Shown: positions 33,509 to 40,257 of the stretch, one piece after another
How the letters are laid out: each line of letters starts with the position of its first letter
Position numbering within the stretch: position 1 is the stretch's first letter
Assembly (NCBI RefSeq): GCF_002532045.1
Contig: NZ_NWTG01000001.1
Location: 434,001-498,000 of the forward strand
From: Bradyrhizobium sp. C9
GTDB lineage: Bacteria > Pseudomonadota > Alphaproteobacteria > Rhizobiales > Xanthobacteraceae
Length of the DNA: 64,000 bases
Direction: 5' to 3'
Notes under the pieces: generated by a model
What the model was told of the DNA's origin: nothing
Seen by the model: the letters and a program-made list of their open reading frames with translations, nothing else
Database searches by the model: none
Made by a program: the position numbers and the translations under genes

Positions 33509-34177
33509 CTATGTCGCAACACCAAGCGCCAGCGCGACGGCGCCGACCAGCACCAGGCTGACGGCCCAAACCGTGTCCAGATTGAACCAGCTCCGGGCCA
33601 CGAATTTGAGACCGAGATAGCGGTAGACCAGCCACGCCAGACATCCGCCGGCCGTGATCATCGCCCCGGCATGGACGATGGAGACCAGCACGGCCATCGT
33701 AAGGTTGGTGTCGATCAGGGAGTTGGCGGCGGCGTGGCCTTGGTCCGGTTCGGCCGCGCGGCATAGTCCGAGATAGATCGGCACCAGCATCAGCGCTCCG
33801 CCGTGGGCGATCGCCACCGCGAAGGACCACAAGGCGAGTTGCGTCGGCGGTATCCGCGCCAGGGCCCGCGGATGGCGCCGGTCGATCAACCGATAGATGC
33901 CGAAGGCGATCACAAGCAGGCTGGCACCGATCCGGATCGTGCGCTGCCATTCAACGAGGGTGATCAGCAGCGCGAAGGGAAGGATCACGAGCAGCATCGC
34001 CAGCAGATGACCGATTGCGAGCGGGCCGAGTGCGGCCAGCAGCGCGCGCGAACTCCGTTGCATCAACCCGGCCGAAACCGCGAGCGGCCAGCCCATGCCC
34101 GGGTTGATCCCGTGGTAGAGGCCGCTCGCAATCACCGCCAGCCACAGCGAGGCCAGTGTCCAGTCGGCGGCACCCAC
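33509..34177 (-). CDS. Conserved multi-pass membrane protein
   Basis: A 222-residue inner-membrane protein with about six helices. It begins (GTG start, 2 bp after the SBP56-type gene stop) with a helix followed by YHGINPGMGWPLAVSAGLM, a conserved-looking His/Pro/Gly motif, and later has IAHGGALMLVPIYLGL and SIVHAGAMITAGGCLAW. His residues facing the membrane suggest metal or cofactor handling, as in HupE/UreJ-like proteins, but I cannot assign the family firmly. Coupled to the SBP56-type gene, so possibly involved in its maturation or in handling its product. Confidence 0.65.
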   Translation of the reverse strand: MGAADWTLASLWLAVIASGLYHGINPGMGWPLAVSAGLMQRSSRALLAALGPLAIGHLLAMLLVILPFALLITLVEWQRTIRIGASLLVIAFGIYRLIDRRHPRALARIPPTQLALWSFAVAIAHGGALMLVPIYLGLCRAAEPDQGHAAANSLIDTNLTMAVLVSIVHAGAMITAGGCLAWLVYRYLGLKFVARSWFNLDTVWAVSLVLVGAVALALGVAT

Positions 34178-34179
34178 AT

Positions 34180-35580
34180 TCAGGCCGACGGATAGCAGAA
34201 CGAATCCGTCGAGCAGTCGCCGCCGTCGAGCCGGATCTGGTGCGCGCGGTACCCGTCGGGGAGGCTGACCCAGTAATCCTTTGCCAGCTCAAGGCCGCCG
34301 CCCGGGCCGGCATTCGCCATCACCTCGGCGCCGGGAATGCCTTGGGGATAGAACTGGTCGTCCCAGGTCGAGTACAGCGAGTTGGTCCAGTAGACCCGCT
34401 TGCCGTCGCGGCTGATCTCGACCATCTGCGGGCCGCCGGCAAATGCCTGTCCGTTGGGATGCGGAGTGCGGCGGGTGATCCCGCCGATGCGCACCGATCC
34501 GGCGAGCTTCGGCTTGCGCGGATCGCTGACATCGTATTGGCGCATCTCGCCGGTGGCCCAGCAGGAGACGTAAAGGAATTTGTCGTCCATCGACAGGTCG
34601 ATGTCGGTCACCAGCGGCGGCACGGCGCCGAAACCCTGCAGCAGCGGCGGCAGCTGCTCCTTCGGCGCGGGCTCTGGCGGGATCGTCGCCGTCTTCTCGA
34701 TGTGAAACTTGCCGCCCTCGCGCCACCAGGTCCAGATCGAGCCCTCGAGGTTCGTGGTATCGACCACGACACCGACGAAGCCGTATTCGCGAACCGGATC
34801 GTGTGCGGGCCGCACCTCCAGCGCCATCTGATGGTTGGCGCCGAGATCGATGGTCTGCACATTGCGTCGCGCGCGCAGATCCCAGAAGTGGATGCGATGG
34901 CCGTATTTGTTCGAGAGCAGGTCCTCCGGCACGATGCCGTTCTCGAATTGCGGCGGCAGCGCCCATTCGCTGCTCACCATGTAGTCGCGCGGCAGGTTCC
35001 ACCAGAAGTCATAATGCTTGGTCTGCGGACCGCGATCGATCTCCCAGCGTCCGAGCACCTCGAATGTCTCGCAATCCATGATGAAGACGCCGGGCGGCCC
35101 ATCGGTGCCGTCCTTGCCGCCGCCGCCGAGCGTGGAGACGTAAATGCCGTCCGGGCCGCAGTGGATGGTATGCGGCCGCGAATAGCCGGTCTTCCGGAAG
35201 ACCTCCTCGGGTTCTATGATCTTGTGGATCTTGGCCTGCGTTGGATCCGGCTTGGTGTCGATGATGTAGATCCGCGACGACCGCATGCCGGGAACGATGA
35301 GATAGCGGCGCTCGATGAAGGCATGCCCCGCAAGCGGGGACAATGCCGAGGAACACGCGTTCCAGCCGAAATGGTGAAACTCGTCGCCCTTGTTGGGCAT
35401 CGTCACGGTGTGGACGATCTTGCTGTAGGTCGGCGAGCCCGGCTTGACGTCGATGACGGCGAGCGCGTCGGGCCTGGAGAAGTCCGGGCTGAGCAGCACG
35501 GTGTAGGCGAAGTTCTCGGCCGGAGCTTCCATCGCAAGCTTCGGCGACGCGTGAAACGTGGGATCTGGCCTCATCGTCAT
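34180..35580 (-). CDS. Selenium-binding protein 56 family (methanethiol oxidase-type)
   Basis: A 466-residue SBP56-family protein. Known bacterial members oxidise methanethiol to formaldehyde, hydrogen peroxide and sulfide using copper. Conserved blocks include HHFGWNACSSAL (about 79-90), SRPHTIHCGPDGIYVS and the C-terminal HPNGQAFAGGPQMVEIS and YWTNSLYSTWDDQFYPQG. ATG 35580 has AGGAGG 8 bp upstream; ATG 35574 is possible. No classical signal peptide is evident. A membrane protein gene follows after 2 bp. Sulfide made here could feed the flavocytochrome c/Sox genes about 3 kb away; that link is inference. Confidence 0.82.
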   Translation of the reverse strand: MTMRPDPTFHASPKLAMEAPAENFAYTVLLSPDFSRPDALAVIDVKPGSPTYSKIVHTVTMPNKGDEFHHFGWNACSSALSPLAGHAFIERRYLIVPGMRSSRIYIIDTKPDPTQAKIHKIIEPEEVFRKTGYSRPHTIHCGPDGIYVSTLGGGGKDGTDGPPGVFIMDCETFEVLGRWEIDRGPQTKHYDFWWNLPRDYMVSSEWALPPQFENGIVPEDLLSNKYGHRIHFWDLRARRNVQTIDLGANHQMALEVRPAHDPVREYGFVGVVVDTTNLEGSIWTWWREGGKFHIEKTATIPPEPAPKEQLPPLLQGFGAVPPLVTDIDLSMDDKFLYVSCWATGEMRQYDVSDPRKPKLAGSVRIGGITRRTPHPNGQAFAGGPQMVEISRDGKRVYWTNSLYSTWDDQFYPQGIPGAEVMANAGPGGGLELAKDYWVSLPDGYRAHQIRLDGGDCSTDSFCYPSA

Positions 35581-35839
35581 CGTGCTGCCTCCTGTTTGCC
35601 TGGTTTGGACCAACGGCACGGCGGCATGCGGCAGGAACTTAATCGTCGCGTGGCTCTTGCGAGCGCCGCCGGCTAGGTTCGCGTGGCGGCACGATACACC
35701 TCAATGATGACGGGTGGAAACAAGGTTCGGTTACGGAGGCGGCGCGGCAAAGGCGCGCGATGCCGTGCCCGTGATCCAACAGCTTCTTCAAGAGGTTGAG
35801 CAAGCGCCGCTGTACTGCCCCCCAGGGACCAATCTCTCA

Positions 35840-36000
35840 CCGTCACCCCCGCGCAACGGCTTTGCCGTTGTCGCTGGAGGAGCCGCGCAGAGCGCGGCGT
35901 CTCGAAGGGTCGACGGCTCGGCTGGTGGCCGTGCATCCTTCGAGGCTCGCTTCGCGAGCACCTCCAGCGACAACGGCAGAGCCGTTGCGGGGATGACGGG
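35840..36000. repeat. Long inverted repeat downstream of ena
   Basis: Two arms of about 39 bp face each other: the left runs from CGTCACCCCCGCGCAACGGC to TCGCTGGAGG, the right from CCTCCAGCGACAACGGC to GCCGTTGCGGGGATGACGG. Each arm also folds on itself (AACGGCTTTGCCGTT; ACGGCAGAGCCGT). The centre holds another hairpin (GAGGCTCGCTTCGCGAGCAC). It occupies most of the gap between the SBP56 gene and ena and may act as a transcription barrier. Confidence 0.65.
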
Positions 36001-36014
36001 TCGTCTGTCGTAAC

Positions 36015-37211
36015 CTACTTCGCCACGATCTCCGGCACCTTGCCGGCGGGCGGCGTGTTGCGGCTGCGCTGGGTGCGGACGATGCCGTCGATGATGGTCA
36101 TGCCGATGCCCGGGAGATCGCCGAGCTGAACGCTCTCCAGGATGTTCTTGCCCGGCGAATGCTGCGCCTTGTCCATCAGCACGAAATCGGCGGAGCGACC
36201 GACTTCGATCAGGCCGCAATCGAGCTCGCGCATCCGCGCGGTGTTGCCGGTCGCAAGGCAGAATGCCAGCTCGGCCGGCAGCTCGCCGAGCGAGGACAAC
36301 AGCGAGACCATCCGCAGGATGCCGAGCGGCTGCACGCCGGAGCCGGCCGGCGCATCAGTGCCGAGGATGACGCGGTGCAGATCGCCCATCTCGCGCGCGG
36401 TGCGCAAGGTGAACAGCGCGGACCGCTCATTGCCGTTGTGCACCAGCTCAAGCCCGCGCTTGCAGCCCTCGCAGATGCAGCGGATCTGGTCGTCGGGCAG
36501 GGCGGTGTGGCCACCATTGATGTGGCCGACCACGTCGGTGTCGGCTTCCAGCACCACGTCCTTGTCGATCAGGCCGGAGCCGGGGATCGAAGGACCGCCG
36601 GTGTGGATCGTGCTCTGAATGCCGTATTTGCGCGCCCAGCCGACCATTTTCCGCGCGGTCGGCCCGTCCTTCACGCCACCTAGCCCGACCTCACCGAGCA
36701 GCTTGACGCCGGCGGCGGCCATCTCCTTGAAATCGTCCTCGACCATCTCGCACTCGATCACCGGTGCGCCGGCGTGCACCTTCACGCCGCCCGGCCGCAG
36801 CGTCCAGAATGCGCGCTGCGCGAAGATCGCCATCGCCTTCACGCCGACCACGTCGCGCGGACGGCCGGGCATGTGCACCTCGCCGGCGGAGATCATCGTG
36901 GTGACGCCGCCGTGCAGATAGCTGTCGATCCAGCTGGTCTGGTTCTGCCGCGGCGTCCAGTCGCCGGCGACGGGATGGACGTGGCTGTCGATCAGGCCGG
37001 GCGCGACCGTCGTGCCCATGGCGTCGACGATCGTGGTGGAGCCTTCGGTGTCGACGTCCTTGAAGCGGCCGATCGCGGTGATCTTGCCGTTCTCGGCGAC
37101 GATGGTATCGGCGTCCAGGATCGGCCTCTCCAGCGCCCCCGACAGCAATAGCCCGATATTGCGGATCACCAGCTTGCTGGGGCCGGTGGCCTGGGGCGCG
37201 TCGTGAGCCAT
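36015..37211 (-). CDS. ena: Enamidase (6-oxo-1,4,5,6-tetrahydronicotinate amidohydrolase)
   Basis: A 398-residue amidohydrolase recognised as enamidase, which opens tetrahydro-6-oxonicotinate to 2-formylglutarate and ammonia. Metal-binding motifs are GLIDSHVHP near residues 72-80, an HTGG, a GHINGGHT and the GTDAPAGSG Asp. Blocks YLHGGVTTMISAG, PGRPRD and the C-terminal QRSRNTPPAGK match the Eubacterium barkeri enzyme as I recall it. ATG 37211 follows AAGGAAAACACC; the longer frame lacks a ribosome site. It is divergent from fpr over a 168-bp region carrying two copies of the nicAB/hnr palindrome. It is the key evidence for the reductive nicotinate route. Confidence 0.85.
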   Translation of the reverse strand: MAHDAPQATGPSKLVIRNIGLLLSGALERPILDADTIVAENGKITAIGRFKDVDTEGSTTIVDAMGTTVAPGLIDSHVHPVAGDWTPRQNQTSWIDSYLHGGVTTMISAGEVHMPGRPRDVVGVKAMAIFAQRAFWTLRPGGVKVHAGAPVIECEMVEDDFKEMAAAGVKLLGEVGLGGVKDGPTARKMVGWARKYGIQSTIHTGGPSIPGSGLIDKDVVLEADTDVVGHINGGHTALPDDQIRCICEGCKRGLELVHNGNERSALFTLRTAREMGDLHRVILGTDAPAGSGVQPLGILRMVSLLSSLGELPAELAFCLATGNTARMRELDCGLIEVGRSADFVLMDKAQHSPGKNILESVQLGDLPGIGMTIIDGIVRTQRSRNTPPAGKVPEIVAK

Positions 37212-37261
37212 GGTGTTTTCCTTCGTTTCTTTCCGAAATTGCCCGGGAATTTGAGCCCGGC

Positions 37262-37304
37262 TTGACATTTGGATCAAGCCGGATTATTCGTTTGTATACG
37301 AATG
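37262..37304 (+). promoter_or_regulatory. fpr promoter with operator
   Basis: TTGACA (37262-37267) and TATTCG (37285-37290) are 17 bp apart. The operator CGTTTGTATACGAATG (37289-37304) starts at the -10 box and covers the expected start of transcription. It ends 75 bp before the fpr ATG. Confidence 0.65.
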
Positions 37305-37332
37305 ATCGTATACAAACGATCCGGCCGGTCAA
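37303..37332 (-). promoter_or_regulatory. ena promoter with operator
   Basis: On the minus strand, TTGACC (37332-37327) and TACGAT (37310-37305) are 16 bp apart. A second operator copy, with perfect half GTATACAAACG at 37308-37318, overlaps the -10 box and spacer. Its GTATAC centre is 14 bp from that of the neighbouring copy, so two dimers would sit side by side and control both divergent genes. Confidence 0.6.
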
Positions 37333-37379
37333 CTGGTTCAAGCCCTTGCCCGCCGCAGCACAAATCAGGGGTTGGTGCG

Positions 37380-38153
37380 ATGAGCAATTTCAACCAGGAA
37401 AGCGTCCTCAGCGTTCATCACTGGACCGACACGCTGTTCTCCTTCAAGACCACGCGCAATCCGTCGTTCCGCTTCCGCAACGGCGAGTTCACCATGATCG
37501 GGCTCAAGGTCGGCGAGAAGCCGCTGCTGCGGGCTTACAGCGTCGCCAGCGCCAATTACGAGGACACGCTCGAGTTCTTCTCGATCAAGGTGCCGGACGG
37601 CCCGCTGACCTCGCGCCTCCAGCACCTCAAGGAAGGCGACGAGATCATCGTCAGCCGCAAGGCCACCGGCACGCTCGTGATCGACAACCTCGAGGACGGC
37701 CGCAACCTCTATCTGATCGGCACCGGCACAGGGCTTGCGCCGTTCCTCAGCGTGATCAAGGATCCCGAGACCTATGACCGCTTCGAGAAGGTCGTGCTGC
37801 TGCACGGCTGCCGCCGCGTCAAGGAGCTCGCCTATGGCGAGATGATCACCGAGAAGCTGCCGCAGGACGAGTTGATCGGCGATCTGGTGCGCGATCAGCT
37901 GATCTACTACCCGACCGTGACCCGCGATCCGTTCCGCAACCGCGGCCGCATCACCGATCTCATCACCTCGGGCAAGCTGTTCGCCGACATCGGCCTGCCG
38001 GCGCTCGATGCCGCGCATGACCGCGTCATGATCTGCGGTTCGCCGGCGCTGGTCGCCGACACCCGCACGTTGCTGAATGGCCGCGGCTTCGTCGAAGGCA
38101 ATCATGGTGAGCCCGCGCAGTTCGTGGTGGAGAAGGCGTTCGCCGAACGCTGA
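37380..38153 (+). CDS. fpr: Ferredoxin-NADP(+) reductase
   Basis: A 257-residue bacterial-type flavodoxin/ferredoxin-NADP reductase. The FAD site is RAYSVAS near residues 51-57, the NADP site GTGTGLAPFLSVIKDP near 115-130, and MICGSPALVADTRTLL is the usual late block; the C-terminus ends FVVEKAFAER. ATG 37380 is the start. It is divergent from ena and shares its operators, so it is probably induced with nicotinate breakdown. In that setting it would move electrons from NADPH to a ferredoxin or flavodoxin that feeds 6-hydroxynicotinate reductase. No ferredoxin gene is in the window. It could instead be the housekeeping oxidative-stress reductase, but the operators argue against that alone. Confidence 0.9.
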   Translation: MSNFNQESVLSVHHWTDTLFSFKTTRNPSFRFRNGEFTMIGLKVGEKPLLRAYSVASANYEDTLEFFSIKVPDGPLTSRLQHLKEGDEIIVSRKATGTLVIDNLEDGRNLYLIGTGTGLAPFLSVIKDPETYDRFEKVVLLHGCRRVKELAYGEMITEKLPQDELIGDLVRDQLIYYPTVTRDPFRNRGRITDLITSGKLFADIGLPALDAAHDRVMICGSPALVADTRTLLNGRGFVEGNHGEPAQFVVEKAFAER

Positions 38154-38171
38154 TCTTCGCGGCGAAGGCTG

Positions 38172-38226
38172 AAGCAATCCATCTTCCGGTACAGCCGGGA
38201 GCAATGGATTGCTTCGCTTCGCTGGA
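38172..38226. repeat. Palindromic repeat, 'GAAGCAATCC' family, shortened copy
   Basis: GAAGCAATCCATC and ATGGATTGCTTCGCTTCGCTGG face each other between the convergent fpr and soxA genes. It shares the inner hairpin of the 4599-4683 element but lacks the outer GTCATxGCGAG ends. It may serve as a two-way terminator. Confidence 0.6.
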
Positions 38227-38239
38227 TCAAGCCGGTGCG

Positions 38240-39013
38240 CTAGGGCCTGACCGCCGGCGTCTCGACCGGCATGCCGCGCGCCCGCGTCATCAGATAGAGC
38301 TCGAGCTCGACCAGCTCGGGTTTACCGTAGTCATAGGCCTGCGCGCGGATGCCGGTGATGCAGGCGCGCAGCCGCCGCTGCAACGATCCGAGCGATTGCC
38401 ATTCCAGCCGATACAGCGGATAGCCGGTCGGTTGTCCCTGCGTGATCGCGCTGCCCGCGAGCTTCTTGTCCCAACTATCGTCGTGGCAGTTGGTGCAGCC
38501 GAGATTGAGCTGACCCTGCCGCTGCATGAACAGCGCGTGGCCCTTTTCGACGAAGGGCGCGAGCTTCGGATCGTCGCCCGTCGCGATCGGCATGCCGCGT
38601 GACTGCTGCGCGACATAGGCTGTCAGCGCCAGCAGTTCGTGGCTTTCATAGGCGAATGGCGAGGCCTGCTGGTGGTTGGTGCGGCAGAGATTGATCCGCG
38701 CTTCGAGGTCGACCGGCTTTCCCAACGCTTTCTCGAAGGCTGGGTAGTGCGCCGCGACGCCCTTCATGCTGATGCGCGCATCGCTGTGGCAATCGGCGCA
38801 GGCCTTGTTTGCGGTGCCGGCCTTGCGCTGCCAGAGCGCTTCGCCGTCGAGCACGAACAGCATGCCGGGATTGGCGGTGTCCTCGTCCTGCATCGCTTTG
38901 GTGTCCGGGCTCATGAAGCTGTAGCCCGAACGGCGCTCGGCTTGCGGGATCTCCGCGGCGAGCGCTGTGCTCGCCACCGCCGTCAGCAGCGCGATGCAGG
39001 CGGCAATCCTCAT
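38240..39013 (-). CDS. soxA: SoxA, diheme cytochrome c of thiosulfate oxidation
   Basis: A 257-residue periplasmic cytochrome. With SoxX it joins thiosulfate to the Cys of SoxY. A signal peptide spans residues 1-20 (MRIAACIALLTAVASTALAA). There are two heme sites, CADCH near residue 71 and CTNCH near 172, and a C-terminal RRLRACITGIRA whose Cys is the usual heme ligand and active-site residue. ATG 39013 overlaps the soxZ stop by 4 bp. It is the last gene of the block starting at 44236. Confidence 0.9.
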   Translation of the reverse strand: MRIAACIALLTAVASTALAAEIPQAERRSGYSFMSPDTKAMQDEDTANPGMLFVLDGEALWQRKAGTANKACADCHSDARISMKGVAAHYPAFEKALGKPVDLEARINLCRTNHQQASPFAYESHELLALTAYVAQQSRGMPIATGDDPKLAPFVEKGHALFMQRQGQLNLGCTNCHDDSWDKKLAGSAITQGQPTGYPLYRLEWQSLGSLQRRLRACITGIRAQAYDYGKPELVELELYLMTRARGMPVETPAVRP

Positions 39014-39330
39014 TCGACCGTGATCGAAGCCTGCGCGGTCTCCGAAAACCCCTTGTCGCCGATCCACTCGAACTCGAACTTGCCGCTCTCGGTCACGGTG
39101 GTGAAGAAGGTGATGAACGGATTAGCCGCGATCGCAGGATAAAGATCGGCGCGAAACACTTCCGTGCCGTTGAACCGGCAGGTGAAGCTCGTGATGATGT
39201 CGCGCGGCACCACGTCGCCCGAGGCGGTGTGGCGATAGCCTGTCTCCATGATATGCGACATCAGCGTCTTGATCTCGATGACGTCGCCGCGCCTGGCCTT
39301 CTTCGGCACGTTGATCAGGGCCGACGGCAT
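39010..39330 (-). CDS. soxZ: SoxZ, sulfur carrier complex subunit
   Basis: A 106-residue immunoglobulin-like protein with no signal peptide, as usual for SoxZ, which is exported with SoxY. KKARRGDVIEIKTLMSHIMETG near residues 10-31 (part: GDVIEIKTLMSHIMETGYR) and PFITFFTTVTESGKFEFEW (about 71-89) are family hallmarks. Its ATG overlaps the soxY stop (TGATG), and its GAGGAGG ribosome site lies inside the end of soxY. Confidence 0.92.
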   Translation of the reverse strand: MPSALINVPKKARRGDVIEIKTLMSHIMETGYRHTASGDVVPRDIITSFTCRFNGTEVFRADLYPAIAANPFITFFTTVTESGKFEFEWIGDKGFSETAQASITVE

Positions 39331-39794
39331 CAGATGGCCTCCTCGGTGCAGGCGGCGAGCGTCACCACGACATCAGCTGTTGCCGACCAGAACGTGTCGT
39401 CGGACAGCCGTGCGATCGCGGTGACCTTCTGGCTGTCGGCGAGGCGGATGCGGGTCGATATCTGGGCGCGTCCGGCGCGCGGTCCCAGATAGAAATTGCC
39501 GATGTTCGGCTGCGGATTCTTCTCGTTGAAGACATGGATGCTCTTCACATACTCGTCCGCCGTCATCGGGCTCGTGACGCTGACTGTCATCGGTACCGTG
39601 TTGCCGTTCTCGACCAGCGGCGGGATGTCGAGCTTGACCTTGCCGGCGCGCACATTGGCTTCACCTACGACATTGCGGATCGCGGCCTGCAGCATCGCCG
39701 GCGTTGCGTCGGCGGGACGCACGATCACCAGCGCTGCGGCACCTCCGGCAAGGCCCAGAACCGTGCGACGTGTGGTGTGGTTTGAATTCGCCAT
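39330..39794 (-). CDS. soxY: SoxY-type sulfur carrier protein with unusual C-terminus
   Basis: A 154-residue protein with a twin-arginine signal (TTRRTVLGLAGGAAALVI, residues about 7-24) and a SoxY body (PPLVENGNTVPMTVSV; VKSIHVFNEKNPQPNIGNFYLGP). Known SoxY proteins end in a flexible GGCGG tail whose Cys carries the sulfur substrate. Here the end reads VTLAACTEEAI: one Cys with Ala rather than Gly neighbours and five residues after it. The TEEA tail is partly imposed by the embedded soxZ ribosome site. The Cys may still work, but arm flexibility should differ. No frameshift that restores a canonical tail is obvious. Confidence 0.85.
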   Translation of the reverse strand: MANSNHTTRRTVLGLAGGAAALVIVRPADATPAMLQAAIRNVVGEANVRAGKVKLDIPPLVENGNTVPMTVSVTSPMTADEYVKSIHVFNEKNPQPNIGNFYLGPRAGRAQISTRIRLADSQKVTAIARLSDDTFWSATADVVVTLAACTEEAI

Positions 39795-39807
39795 CGATTG
39801 GTCGGTC

Positions 39808-40257
39808 CTAGTTCCGCAGTGTCACAAGATAGGCCAAGATATCCTCGATCTGCTCCGCCGACAGGATCGGCTTGCCGCGCCATGAGGCGCCGACCCGCGT
39901 GAGCCCGTCGACCCGATAGTAGGACGGCATGATCGTCACAGCATTGAGCTGCGCCGCATCGACCAGCCGGAGCCGCAACTGTCCTTCCGACCAGCGGCTG
40001 CCGCTGCCGGTGAGGTTCGGCGCGAGGTCTCCCTGGAAAGCCTGCTCGGGAAATGGGCCGCTGTGGCAGAGGATGCAAGTGGAGGAACGCTCGACGATCA
40101 GCGTACGGCCGCGCACAACGTCGCCTTTGGTTCCCGTCAGCGGTTGCGGGATCGCGTCGCCGACCACGGTATAGGGGCGCAGCTCTTCGGCGCCGGCCGG
40201 CGCACATGCTGCGAACAGTGCCGCGGCGAGCAACGTTGCGAGGGCGAGCCTAGCCAA
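39808..40257 (-). CDS. soxX: SoxX, monoheme cytochrome c
   Basis: A 149-residue periplasmic cytochrome, partner of SoxA. A signal peptide covers residues 1-23 (ATLLAAALFAACAPAGA). Heme site CILCH is near residue 61; MPSYY near 109 contains the likely Met ligand, and RWSEGQLRLRLVDAAQLN and SAEQIEDILAYLVTL are SoxX-like. The start is TTG 40257, with GGGAGA 8 bp upstream, overlapping the end of the flavoprotein gene by 8 bp. Confidence 0.85.
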   Translation of the reverse strand: MARLALATLLAAALFAACAPAGAEELRPYTVVGDAIPQPLTGTKGDVVRGRTLIVERSSTCILCHSGPFPEQAFQGDLAPNLTGSGSRWSEGQLRLRLVDAAQLNAVTIMPSYYRVDGLTRVGASWRGKPILSAEQIEDILAYLVTLRN

